Below are positions 52,789 through 61,080 of a stretch of DNA of 61,080 nt, one piece after another (position 1 is the stretch's first letter; every line of letters begins with the position of its first letter). The position numbers were made by a program, and so were the translations under genes. The notes beneath the pieces are model-generated. The model ran no database searches. It had not been told where the DNA came from and saw nothing but the letters and a program-made list of their open reading frames with translations. The stretch comes from Rhodobacter viridis (GTDB lineage: Bacteria; Pseudomonadota; Alphaproteobacteria; Rhodobacterales; Rhodobacteraceae): contig NZ_QJTK01000017.1 of the NCBI RefSeq assembly GCF_003217355.1, positions 1 through 61,080 of the forward strand. Direction: 5' to 3'.

Positions 52789-53522
52789 CCTCCGGGGTGA
52801 TCCTGCGCGAGCTGAACGGCGTCGCGGAATTGCAGCAGGCCGAGCGCTTTCAGGTCGAGGTCTGGGGCGAGGGCGAGCGACCCGACAACAGCGACATCAT
52901 GCTGGCGCTGCAGCACGAAGGCGCGCTGGTGGCGGGGGCTTTCGCGGGCGATCAGATGCTCGGCTTTCTTTTCGGCTTTCCGAGTGCCACGCCCGGGGTG
53001 CAGCATTCGCACCGGCTGGCCGTGTCGGAAAAGGCGCGCGGGCTGGGGCTTGGCGCGCGGCTGAAGTGGTTTCAGCGCGACTGGTGTCTGGCGCGCGGCA
53101 TCCGGCTCGTGCGCTGGACCTATGATCCTTTGCGCGCGATCAATGCGGGGCTGAACATCGCGGTTCTGGGCGCGACAGCGCGCGAGTATCTGCCGGATTA
53201 CTATGGTGAAATGCCGGGGATCAATGCGGGGCTGCCCTCCGATCGCGTGATGGCGGTCTGGCAGCTCGACGCACCGCGGGTCGTCGCCCGGGCGGCCGGG
53301 CAAGTGCTGCCGACGCCCTTTGCCAATCTCGAGGCGGTGATCCCGGCTGATATAGACGCGCTCTTGCTCGCCGATCCGGAACGGGCGCTGACCGAGCGGT
53401 TGCAGCTGCGTGCCAGCCTGCAGACCGCCTTTGACGCCGGGCTGACGATCCTCGGGTTCGATCGCAAGCGGCATCGCTACCTGCTGGGGCGGCTTGCGCA
53501 GGTCGCCTGTCCGGTGGTCTGA
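52785..53522 (+). CDS. GNAT-type N-acyltransferase linked to N-acylamino acid racemase
   Basis: A 245-residue GNAT protein: LLGFLFGFPSATPG-like core (MLGFLFGFPSATPGVQHSHRLAV), SEKARGLGLGARLKWFQRDWCLARG (the acyl-CoA pyrophosphate loop) and VRWTYDPLRAINAGLNIAVLGA. The last motif is specific to the COG3375-type family that co-occurs with N-acylamino acid racemases and is thought to N-succinylate amino acids. The ATGA overlap couples it to the racemase. A desuccinylase, needed to finish D-to-L conversion, is not present here. Confidence 0.8.
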   Translation: MTSGVILRELNGVAELQQAERFQVEVWGEGERPDNSDIMLALQHEGALVAGAFAGDQMLGFLFGFPSATPGVQHSHRLAVSEKARGLGLGARLKWFQRDWCLARGIRLVRWTYDPLRAINAGLNIAVLGATAREYLPDYYGEMPGINAGLPSDRVMAVWQLDAPRVVARAAGQVLPTPFANLEAVIPADIDALLLADPERALTERLQLRASLQTAFDAGLTILGFDRKRHRYLLGRLAQVACPVV

Positions 53523-53531
53523 GGCATCCCC

Positions 53532-56500
53532 TTACATCGAAAGCGCCGCGATCTGCGCCGTCGTCATCACGGCGCGCTGGGTGTCGGAGAAGGCCGCGAC
53601 CTGCGTGCCGCTCAGGGCCTTGATATCGGCCGTTTCGAGCGCCGCGACCTGATCGAGGGTGAAGGCCGCGATTTGCGACGTCGTCAGGCCGACCATCTGG
53701 TTGGTCCGCAAGGCCCAGATCGCCTGCGTGCTCAGCGCGGCGACGGAACTTGTGCTCAGCGCATGAATCTGCGCCGTGGTCAGGCTTGCGACCTGCGACG
53801 TGAGCAGGGCGGCGGCCTGCGCACTGGCCAGCGACCCGATCTGCGCCGTTCCAAGCGCGGTGATCGCCGAGGCGGTGATCCGCGAGATGTCCTCGGTCTC
53901 GATCGCGCGCACCTGCTGCGTCGAGAAGGCCGCGAGCTGGCTTGCGGTCAGGCAGCCGACCTGTGCCGTGGTCAGGGCGGTCACATCGGCGGTCGAGAGG
54001 CCCATCAGCGCCTGCGTGGTCAAGGAGGAAATGGCCCCCGTGCCGATCGCGGCGATCTGAGCGGTCGAGAAGGCGGCAAGCTGCGCCGAACTCATGGCAC
54101 GGATCGTGGTGGCCGCGACCGCCCGCACCTGATCCGTGCTCAAGGCCGCCGCTTGTCGGGTCGTCAATCCGGTGATCGCCGCCACGCCGAGCCGGTTCAT
54201 CTGTGTCACAGTGATGGCCGCGATCTGCGCTGTGTCGAGGCAGGCGATCTGCGCCGAGCCGAGACCCGCAAAAGCCGCCGCAGACACCTGTGCCAGATCT
54301 TCGGCTTCGATGGCGGCGACCTGCGCCGTGCTCAGCGCCGCGAGCTGCTGCGAGGTGATCGCCGCGGTCTGCGAGGGGGTCAGCGCCGCGATCTGCGCCG
54401 GCGAGAGGCCTTGCAGAGCCAGCGTCGACAAGGACGGGATCGCATTGCTGGCAAGCACTGCAATCTGCGCCGTGCCGAAAGCGGCCAGCTGCGTCGAGGT
54501 GAGGGCCTGCACCGAGGAGGCGGCGATCGCCCGCACTTGCCCCGTCGTCAGAACCGCGATCTGCGCCGTGCTCAGGCCCGAGATCGCGGCCAGCGAGAGC
54601 CGCGCGATCTGGGTTTCGGTCAGACCGGCCAGGAGGGCGGTCGACAGGCTTGCGATCTGGGCCGACCCGAAACCCGGCATCGCCGCGTCCGAGATCTCCG
54701 GGATGTCCGCGCTTTCGATCGCGGCGATCTGTGCTGTGGTCAGCGCGGCGATCTGCGTCGAGGTCAGGCGCCCGAGCTGTGCGCCGGTCAGGGCGACCAT
54801 ATCCGCGGTGGTGAGCCCGGCCAGCGCGGTCGTGCTCAGGGCGGCAATCGCGGTCGTGCTCAGGGCGGCAATCTGGTTGCTGCGGAAGGCGGCGATCTGC
54901 GCCGATCCGAGCGCCGAGACAGCGACGCTGGAAAGCGCCGCAATCTGCCCCGTTGTCAGCGCCAGGATCTGCTGCGTCGTCAATCCGCGGATCGCGGCTG
55001 TCGTCAGGCGCGCGCTTTGGGCGGAGGTCAGCGCCCGCAGCTGCGTCGTGGCAAGGCTTGCCATCTGCGTCGAGGTGATCCCGCTGATCGCCGAGAGCGA
55101 AAGCTGCGCGATATCCGCGGTTTCAAGGGCCGCCAATTGCGTCGTGCTGAGTGCGGCGAGCTGCAGCGAACTCAATCGCGCCGCCTGGGCCGTGGTCAGC
55201 GCGGCGATATCCTCGGTCGCAAGGCCGCGCAGGGCCGCGGTCGTCAGCGCGCCAAAGGCTGCGGTCGATATCGCGGCCACCTGTTCGGTCGAGAGCGCGG
55301 CCACCTGCGTCGAGCTCAGGGCCAGCAGCGCCGAAGAGGCGATCTGCGTGACATCCTCTGCCTCGAAGGCCGCAATCTGGGTGGTCGAAAGCGCCGCCAG
55401 CTGCGTCGAGGTCAGTCGCCCCACCTGTGCCGTTGTCAGGCTGGCGATGTCTTCGGTGGCAAGACCCTGCAGCGCGGTCGTGGTCAGCGCGGTGATGGCC
55501 GAGGTGCTCAGCGCGGCGATCTGCGCGGAGGTGAGAGCTGCAATCTGGCTCGAGCCAAGCATTTTTGCCGCCACGCCGGAGAGCAGTTGCACCTGATCCG
55601 TCGTCAGGGCCGCAAGCTGTTGTGTCGAAAGCGCCGCGACCGCCGATGTTGACAGGCGTTCGAACCGGGCGGCCCCCAGAGCGACGATCTGTGCGGTGCT
55701 CAGCCCCGCCACCTGCGCCGAGCCGATCCCGGCCACCGCCGTGCTGGACAATCGTCCGAAGTCGTCGATTTCGAGCGCTCCGATCTGGGTGGCGCTGAGC
55801 GCCGCGAGCTGGCTCGAGGTCAGCGCCGCAACCGCGCTGTCGTTCAGCGCGACCATGGCGGCCGTGCCAAGACCGGCCAGGGCGGCGGTCCCCAGCGCCC
55901 CGACGGCGAGCGCGCCGAGTGCCGCAATCTGATCGGTCGTGAGCCCCGAGAGTTGCAGCGCGCTCAGCGTCCGGGCCGCCGCGGTCGAGAGCGCGCCGAT
56001 CTGCTCGATCGACAGCGCAGCCAGCTGTGCGGTGCTCATCCCGGAGATGGCCGCGGTGCTCAGCCGGGCCACCTGATCTTCGGTCAGGGCGGCAATCTGG
56101 GCTGTGCTCAGCCCGGCGATCTGGCGCGACCCCAGACCAGCGATGGCCGTGGCGGACAGCTGGCCGAGATCCGTCGTCTCGATCGCGCCGATCTGCGCAT
56201 TGCTCAGGGCCGCGATCTGCGAGGAGGTGAGCGCGGCCACGGCTTCGCCGCTCAGCGCGACGATATCTGTCGTCGCCAGCCCGGCCAGCGCGGCGGTGCC
56301 AAGGCGGCTCAGCGCGGCGGTCGAGAAGGCCGCGATCTGCGTGGTCGAGAGGGCCGCGATCTGCGCCGAAGTCAGGCCAGCCGCCGCCGCCGAGGACAGC
56401 GCCCCCAGTTGATCCCCTGACAGGCTGGCGAATTGCGCCGTGCTGAGCCCGGCAAGGGCCGCACTGGCCAGCGCGGCAATCTGATCGTTCGACAGACAGT

Positions 56501-59500
56501 CGAGTTGCGCGATCGACAGCACTTGCGCCTGTGCCGAGGTCAGACCGCGGATCGCCGTGCTCGACACCTGTGCCAGATCGTCGGTCGCGAAAGCTGCGAT
56601 CTGCTGGGTCGTCAGGGCCGCGATCTGCCGCGAGCCGAGAGCCGCGGCCTCGTCGACGGTCAGGGCGACAATATCCGACGTTTCGAACCCGGCCAGAGCC
56701 GTCGTGGCCAGGGCGGCGAGGGCAGCGGTCGACAGCGCCGCGATCTGCGTCGTGGAAAGGGCGTTGATCTGGGCGGAATCGATGCCCGTGCCCGCGTTGC
56801 TGGACAGAGCGGCGAGCTGATCGGCGCTGAAGCCCGCGAATTGCGTCGTGCTCAGCGCGCCGATGGCGGTGCCGCTCAGCAAGGCTACCTGTTCCGTGCC
56901 GAGGGCCGCGATCTGCGCCAGACTCAAGCCCTTGACCTGGTTCGACCCAAGCCCCGGAATGGCAGCGGTCGACAGCTGTGCGAGATCGCTGGTCTCCAGC
57001 GCCGCAATTTGCGTCGAACTCAGCGCGGCCACTTGTGCAAGCGTCATCGCGCCCGCCTGAGCGCCGGTCAGCGCCGCGATGGCCGCCGTGCCGAGGCCCT
57101 TCAGCGCCGAGGTTCCCAACGCCGCCAGCGCGTCAGTGCTGAAGGCCGCGATCTGCGCGGTGCTCAGCGCCGCGATCTGCCCGGAGGTCAGCGCGACAGC
57201 GGCCGCGCTTGAGACTGCGGCGATCTGATCTGTGGTCAGGCCCGAAATCTGGCCGGTGCTGAGACCGGCGATGGCGGTGCTCGACAGGCTGGCGATGAGA
57301 TCCGTGCCGAGAACGCCGATCTGCGCCCCGCTCAGGCTGTGCAACTGCGTCGAGCCCAGTCCGACCAGTGCCGAGGTCGAGAGCCGGATCAGATCGTCGA
57401 CCTCAATCGCCTGCAGTTGCGCCGTGCTCAGTGCGGCGAGCTGTTTCGAGGTCATCGCGGCCATCTGATCGCCGGTCAGCGCGACGATATCGGCGGTCGA
57501 CAGGCCCTTCAGCGCAAGCGTGCTGAGGGCTGCGAAGCTTGCGGTCGAAAGGGCCGCGATCTGTGCGGTATCAAGGGCCACGATCTGCAGCGAGCCCAGA
57601 CCGCCCACCGCCGCGCTGGCCAGCGCCGCGACCTGATCGATGCTGAGGGCGGCAAGCTGTGCCGTTGCAAGAGAGGTCACCGCCTCGGAAGCGAGCGCCG
57701 CGATCTGATCCGACAGCAGGGCTGCGACCTGACGTGTCGTCAGCCCCTTGACCTGTGTCGATCCGAATCCCGCCAGCGCATCGGCGCTGAACTGGATCAG
57801 ATCGCGTGTTTCCAGTGCGGCCACCTGCGTACTCGACAAGGCGGCGAGCTGCACCGAGCCGAAGGCGGCCGCCTGCGCCGTGCTCAGCGCGACGATGTCA
57901 TCCGTGCCCAACCCCTTGATCGCATTCGCGCTCAGCGAATTGAGAAAGGCCGTGTTCATCGCCGTGAGCTGTGCCGTGGTCAGCGCGGCCACCTGTGTCG
58001 AGGTCAACCCGCGCGCGGCGCTGCTTGAAAGCGCGCGGATCTGCGCGGTCGAGAAGCTGGCAATCTGTGTCGTGGTCAGGCCAGGGATCGCCGTGCTTGT
58101 CAGGCCTGCGACCTGCCGGGTCGAGAGGGCGGCGATCTGCTCGGTGGAGAGCCCCGCGATGGTGGTGGAGCCCAGCCCGGCAAGGGTCGCGGAACTGATC
58201 TGTGCCAGATCGGCGGTCTCGAAGGCAGCGATCTGGGTACTGGTCAGCGCGCCGATCTGCAGCGAGCCAAGCCGGGAGGCCTGCGCGGTGCTCAGGGCGA
58301 CGATATCGGCGGTGGTCAGGCCCCGGATCGCCCCGGTGCTGAGCGCCGCGAGCGTGGTCGAGGCGAGTGCCGCGATTTGTGCCGTGCTCAGCACTGCGGT
58401 CTGCGCAGACGTCAGCCCGGCCACGGCCGTGCTGGACAGGGCACCCATCTGTGCGGTCGTCAGTTTGGTGATCTGCGTCGTGCTCAGCCCCGCAAGCGCG
58501 GCGCTGCCCAGCCCCGCGATCTGACTGGTGCCAAGCGCCGCGATCTGCGTCGTTGTCAGCGCGCGTGCCTGCGCCGAACTCAGCCCGGCGAGCGCAGAGG
58601 AGCTGAGTTTCGAAATATCGGCCGTTTCAAAGGCGGCAATCTGCGTCGTCGTCAGAGAGGCAATTTGCGCCGATTTCAGCGCTCCCGCCTGTGCTGTCGT
58701 CAGCGCCTCGATATCTTCGGTGGCAAAGCCGCGCAGCCCCGCGGTCGACAGGCCTGCAATCGCGGCGGTGTTGAGGGCGACGATCTGGTGCGTCTCCAGC
58801 GCCGCGACCTGCGCCGAGCCAAGCCCCGCTGCCGCCGCGCTGCTGAGTGCCGCAAGCTGGTTCGTGCTCAACGCCGCGAATTGCGAGGTGCCGAAGCCGC
58901 CGATGGCCGTGCTCGTCAGCCCGGCCATGATCGCCGTGCTCAGAACCGCCACCTGTGCCGTGTCGAGGGCCGCGATCTTCGATGCATCCAGCCCCGCAGC
59001 CGCCTCGCCCGACAGTTGGGCAAGATCCGCCGTCTGCATCGCCGCGATCTGCTCGGTGCTCAGCGCCGCGACCTGCACATCGGTCATCGCCGCGACCTGC
59101 GCCGTGGTCAGCGCGACGATGTCTTCCGTCGCGAGCCCCGGCAAGGCCCAGGTGCCGAGCGCGGCAAAGGCCTCACTGCTTAGCGCTGCGATCTGCGCCG
59201 TCGTCAGAACGTCGATCTGCGCCGAACCGAGCGCATCGGCCGCGACCTCGGACAGCGCCGCGATCTGCGCCGTGCAAAGCGCCGCAAACTGGGTGGTCGA
59301 CAGCGCCGCCGCCTGCATGCCGGTCAGCGCCGCAATCTCGATCGTACTCAGGGCGGCCATGGCCTCGGTCGTCAGGCCCTTCAGCGCGGCCGTGCCGATC
59401 GCGGCAAAAGCCGTTCCGGCAAAGGCACCGACCTGATCCGAGGACAGCGCCGCAATCTGCGCCGAGCTCAGCACGCTGGCTGCCCGGCTCGACAGCGCGC

Positions 59501-60377
59501 GCAGCTGCGCGGTCGAAAAGGCGGTGATCTGATCCGTGGTCAGCCATTGGATCATGTTGCTCGACAGCCCCGCCATCTGGTCGGTCGAAAGTGCCGCGAG
59601 CTTGCCGGTCGACAGGCTGCGGATCTGCGCCGACCCGAGCCCGGCGAGGGCCGCGGTGCTCAGATGTGCGAAATCGCCGGTTTCGAAGGCGGCCAGCAGA
59701 TCGGTGCTGAAAGAAGCAATCTGGGTGGAGGTCAGTGCGCTGGCCTCTTCGCCGGTCAGCGCGACCACATCCTCGGTGCCGAGGCCCTTCAGCGCCGCAG
59801 TGCCAAGGGCGGCAATTGCCGCTTCGTTCAAGGCCGCGATCTGCGCGGTCGCCAGCGCGGAAAGCTGGGTCGAGCTCAACGCGGCGGCCGCGGCGGCGGT
59901 CAGCGCATTGATCTGATCGACAGTCAGCGCCGAAAACTGGCTGGCGGCCAGCGCGCGGATCTGTGCCGAGGTCAGACCCGCCATCGCATCGGGGCCGAGC
60001 ATCGCCAGATCGGCAGTCTCGAAGGCACTGATCTGCAAGGTCGAAAAGGCGCCAACCTGTTCCGAGGTGAAGGCGGCCGCCTGTTCCGTCGTCAGCGCAA
60101 CGATCGCCTCGGTCGAGAAGCCACGCAGGGCAACGGTGGGCAGGACGGCGATCTGCTGGAAGGCAAAGGACGCGATCTGTGCGGTGGTCAGCATCTGCAC
60201 CTGCAGCGGCGACAGGCCGGCCACGAAATCCGAAGAAAAGGCTTGAATCTGACCCGAGCTGAGGGCCTGCATCTGATCCGAGCTGATGCCGACGATGTCT
60301 CCGGTGGTGAGATCGGCAATGGCCGACGTGGAGAGGGCCGCAATTTCGGCCGTCGTCATCGCGCTGAGAAGGGACAT
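53532..60377 (-). CDS. Giant octapeptide-repeat protein (about 2281 residues)
   Basis: Apart from ~10 N-terminal residues, the whole protein is a string of 8-residue units of consensus L-[ST]-[ST]-x-[QA]-[IV]-x-[AG], such as LSTAQIAA and LTTDQIAA. Seventeen units make a 136-residue super-repeat, marked by FETADLAQ at one point and LGTAALKG-LGTEDIVA twelve to thirteen units later; about 16 copies occur. There is no signal peptide, membrane helix, cysteine-rich region or RTX motif. I chose the ATG at 60377; upstream ATGs (to 60572) add non-repeat residues with no ribosome site. The S/T-x-x-Q pattern suits helix N-caps, so an extended alpha-helical solenoid or filament is one possibility; a beta-solenoid is another. 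Function unknown. The convergent GNAT gene ends 9 bp away. Confidence 0.82.
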   Translation of the reverse strand: MSLLSAMTTAEIAALSTSAIADLTTGDIVGISSDQMQALSSGQIQAFSSDFVAGLSPLQVQMLTTAQIASFAFQQIAVLPTVALRGFSTEAIVALTTEQAAAFTSEQVGAFSTLQISAFETADLAMLGPDAMAGLTSAQIRALAASQFSALTVDQINALTAAAAAALSSTQLSALATAQIAALNEAAIAALGTAALKGLGTEDVVALTGEEASALTSTQIASFSTDLLAAFETGDFAHLSTAALAGLGSAQIRSLSTGKLAALSTDQMAGLSSNMIQWLTTDQITAFSTAQLRALSSRAASVLSSAQIAALSSDQVGAFAGTAFAAIGTAALKGLTTEAMAALSTIEIAALTGMQAAALSTTQFAALCTAQIAALSEVAADALGSAQIDVLTTAQIAALSSEAFAALGTWALPGLATEDIVALTTAQVAAMTDVQVAALSTEQIAAMQTADLAQLSGEAAAGLDASKIAALDTAQVAVLSTAIMAGLTSTAIGGFGTSQFAALSTNQLAALSSAAAAGLGSAQVAALETHQIVALNTAAIAGLSTAGLRGFATEDIEALTTAQAGALKSAQIASLTTTQIAAFETADISKLSSSALAGLSSAQARALTTTQIAALGTSQIAGLGSAALAGLSTTQITKLTTAQMGALSSTAVAGLTSAQTAVLSTAQIAALASTTLAALSTGAIRGLTTADIVALSTAQASRLGSLQIGALTSTQIAAFETADLAQISSATLAGLGSTTIAGLSTEQIAALSTRQVAGLTSTAIPGLTTTQIASFSTAQIRALSSSAARGLTSTQVAALTTAQLTAMNTAFLNSLSANAIKGLGTDDIVALSTAQAAAFGSVQLAALSSTQVAALETRDLIQFSADALAGFGSTQVKGLTTRQVAALLSDQIAALASEAVTSLATAQLAALSIDQVAALASAAVGGLGSLQIVALDTAQIAALSTASFAALSTLALKGLSTADIVALTGDQMAAMTSKQLAALSTAQLQAIEVDDLIRLSTSALVGLGSTQLHSLSGAQIGVLGTDLIASLSSTAIAGLSTGQISGLTTDQIAAVSSAAAVALTSGQIAALSTAQIAAFSTDALAALGTSALKGLGTAAIAALTGAQAGAMTLAQVAALSSTQIAALETSDLAQLSTAAIPGLGSNQVKGLSLAQIAALGTEQVALLSGTAIGALSTTQFAGFSADQLAALSSNAGTGIDSAQINALSTTQIAALSTAALAALATTALAGFETSDIVALTVDEAAALGSRQIAALTTQQIAAFATDDLAQVSSTAIRGLTSAQAQVLSIAQLDCLSNDQIAALASAALAGLSTAQFASLSGDQLGALSSAAAAGLTSAQIAALSTTQIAAFSTAALSRLGTAALAGLATTDIVALSGEAVAALTSSQIAALSNAQIGAIETTDLGQLSATAIAGLGSRQIAGLSTAQIAALTEDQVARLSTAAISGMSTAQLAALSIEQIGALSTAAARTLSALQLSGLTTDQIAALGALAVGALGTAALAGLGTAAMVALNDSAVAALTSSQLAALSATQIGALEIDDFGRLSSTAVAGIGSAQVAGLSTAQIVALGAARFERLSTSAVAALSTQQLAALTTDQVQLLSGVAAKMLGSSQIAALTSAQIAALSTSAITALTTTALQGLATEDIASLTTAQVGRLTSTQLAALSTTQIAAFEAEDVTQIASSALLALSSTQVAALSTEQVAAISTAAFGALTTAALRGLATEDIAALTTAQAARLSSLQLAALSTTQLAALETADIAQLSLSAISGITSTQMASLATTQLRALTSAQSARLTTAAIRGLTTQQILALTTGQIAALSSVAVSALGSAQIAAFRSNQIAALSTTAIAALSTTALAGLTTADMVALTGAQLGRLTSTQIAALTTAQIAAIESADIPEISDAAMPGFGSAQIASLSTALLAGLTETQIARLSLAAISGLSTAQIAVLTTGQVRAIAASSVQALTSTQLAAFGTAQIAVLASNAIPSLSTLALQGLSPAQIAALTPSQTAAITSQQLAALSTAQVAAIEAEDLAQVSAAAFAGLGSAQIACLDTAQIAAITVTQMNRLGVAAITGLTTRQAAALSTDQVRAVAATTIRAMSSAQLAAFSTAQIAAIGTGAISSLTTQALMGLSTADVTALTTAQVGCLTASQLAAFSTQQVRAIETEDISRITASAITALGTAQIGSLASAQAAALLTSQVASLTTAQIHALSTSSVAALSTQAIWALRTNQMVGLTTSQIAAFTLDQVAALETADIKALSGTQVAAFSDTQRAVMTTAQIAALSM
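53560..60360 (-). repeat. 24-bp coding repeats nested in 408-bp super-repeats
   Basis: The octapeptide units give a 24-bp period throughout. Equivalent codons of the FETADLAQ unit lie at 58617, 58209 and 57801, exactly 408 bp (17 x 24) apart, and the spacing holds across most of the gene. Near 59030-59680 one super-repeat is incomplete or rearranged. Copies differ at many synonymous and non-synonymous sites, so expansion is old or under selection. Confidence 0.85.
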
Positions 60378-60768
60378 TCTGCCACTCACCCTGAAGGGGC
60401 CCCGTCGGGCCCGTGTCATGATCCGGCCCGCCATTCTGGCATACCGCGTGCCGATATTCGTTGAGGGTCGTAAAGGAATGCCTAAATCCATGACGACGAG
60501 AGAGGTTTTCGCGGCGCTGCGGCGAGGCCTGGGGGCCGCACGTTTCCACGCGATCAGCTCCGCGCTGGCCATTTTTGTCTTAACGCCTTGATCTGCAATG
60601 GTTTTGGTGGGGGACCTCTACAGTCTCGTGTGCAGCGGGGAAGCCGAGAGAAGCCCCGAATCGCCTCTGACTCTCCGAAAATAAGCAAAAACAACGGCTT
60701 GCCTGTGGCCAGCGGTCGCACCGAAAAAGCTCTTGTTCTACCTGCACTTGCCGCATATACGGGTCGGC
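60378..60768. other. 391-bp gap upstream of the giant repeat gene and tRNA-Ser
   Basis: The minus frame of the giant gene stays open to 60572 but lacks repeat character. From about 60600 the sequence becomes less GC-rich. It should contain the promoters of the giant gene (minus) and the tRNA (plus); a CATATA at 60754-60759 could be the tRNA -10 box. No other gene is seen. Confidence 0.35.
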
Positions 60769-60858
60769 GGAGCGGTGGCCGAGTGGTCGAAGGCACACCC
60801 CTGCTAAGGGTGCAGGCGGGGAACCGTCTCGAGGGTTCGAATCCCTTCCGCTCCGCCA
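60769..60858 (+). tRNA. tRNA-Ser (anticodon GCU)
   Basis: The 90-nt sequence folds as a long-variable-arm serine tRNA: acceptor GGAGCGG (60769-60775) pairs with CCGCTCC (60848-60854), followed by G and an encoded CCA (60856-60858). The D region is GGCCGAGTGGTCGAAGGC, the anticodon loop CTGCTAA within stem ACCC/GGGT, and the T loop GTTCGAATC. A long variable arm lies between them. Confidence 0.95.
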
Positions 60859-60988
60859 CCTTCCTATCAAGACTTTTGAGCAACTCATTGATTTCGCTGA
60901 GATACCTCAGATTGCGATTTTTCTTAAATATTCTTCACCCTACATTTTACCTTACTTTCAACCCTACTGACGGTATTGTCCGGTCGTG
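60859..60988. other. AT-rich sequence downstream of tRNA-Ser
   Basis: The 130 bp after the tRNA are strikingly AT-rich (for example TTTTTCTTAAATATTCTTCAC) compared with the rest of the window. No gene, and no clear copy of the tRNA 3' end, is seen within it. It resembles foreign DNA at a tRNA integration site. Confidence 0.5.
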
Positions 60989-60989
60989 C

Positions 60990-61080
60990 TGTGACCCCCG
61001 ATAACTCGTCCATCTGATGCTAGAGTCCGTCCCAATGAGAGGACCGGACATGAAGAGATCGAAGTTCACCGAAGAGCAGA
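60990..61080 (+). mobile_element. Start of a second IS3-family element
   Basis: A terminus-like sequence TGTGACCCCCGATAACTCGTCC begins at about 60990, followed 60 bp later by the OrfA start. This arrangement is normal for IS3-family (IS407-group) left ends. The rest is outside the window. Confidence 0.55.
61050..61080 (+). CDS. IS3-family transposase OrfA, first residues only
   Basis: The ATG at 61050 follows GAGAGGACCGGAC and reads MKRSKFTEEQ, the standard opening of IS407-group OrfA proteins, before the window ends. It differs from the OrfA at the left edge ([12 protein letters not shown]...), so the two ends carry different elements. Confidence 0.7.
   Translation, partial: MKRSKFTEEQ

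Noticed and set aside
53673-55652. Long plus-strand frames rich in Arg/Gly opposite the octapeptide gene
   Set aside because: They are antisense translations of the 24-bp repeats; the minus frame has the better hydrophobic periodicity and a clean stop and start.
53560-60360. CRISPR-like or non-coding tandem array
   Set aside because: The 24-bp period is in phase with one long reading frame, the units are contiguous without spacers, and variation respects codons.

Overview
The window is high-GC DNA whose long open frames on both strands, gene content (type I secretion with RTX proteins, SapC-like proteins, an RND pump, amino-acid ABC importer) and codon style suggest an alphaproteobacterium, most likely of the Rhodobacter group. 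That assignment is inference; no rRNA or marker gene is present.

Layout. 1-193 is the end of an IS3-family element. 529-3750 encodes a large RTX protein built from ~510-bp modules, followed by decayed IS481/IS1182 pieces (3984-4470). 4572-18781 (minus) is a secretion and glycosyltransfer block: a type I secretion ABC exporter, its HlyD adaptor, an unknown companion, a small RTX protein, two GT2 glycosyltransferases, a methyltransferase and a 1424-residue multidomain glycosyltransferase ending in a heptosyltransferase-like GT9 domain. Divergent from it are two SapC-like genes (18858-20335). 20282-25251 (minus) adds an AGE-family sugar epimerase/isomerase, gmhB, hldE, a small YPDV-repeat protein and a pyruvyltransferase-like protein with the same YPDV module. 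Together these suggest export of RTX/surface proteins coupled to synthesis of a heptose-containing surface glycan.

25441-29602 is a graveyard: a broken nickel ECF transporter (nikM and nikO remnants) with an intact but ligand-less NikR-like regulator, then a decayed type VI secretion cargo cassette (PAAR-like, unknown gene, intact ComJ-like immunity protein, NucA-like nuclease tail, DUF4123 adaptor, deleted VgrG). 29685-36555 holds a YaiI-family protein, a TetR repressor and an OM lipoprotein-MFP-RND efflux operon with an AcrR/TtgR-like operator. Then come an HpaI-type aldolase, a yhiI-rbbA-yhhJ-like ABC export operon (37524-42357), a REC-GGDEF-EAL protein with a CHASE4 histidine kinase (42429-46130), moeA (minus), and an RpiR-ABC importer-N-acylamino-acid racemase-GNAT operon (47817-53522) probably concerned with uptake and N-acylation/racemisation of amino acids.

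53532-60377 (minus) is a giant protein made almost wholly of octapeptide repeats arranged in 136-residue (408-bp) super-repeats. A tRNA-Ser(GCU) at 60769-60858 is followed by markedly AT-richer DNA and the start of another IS3-family element, which looks like an integration boundary.
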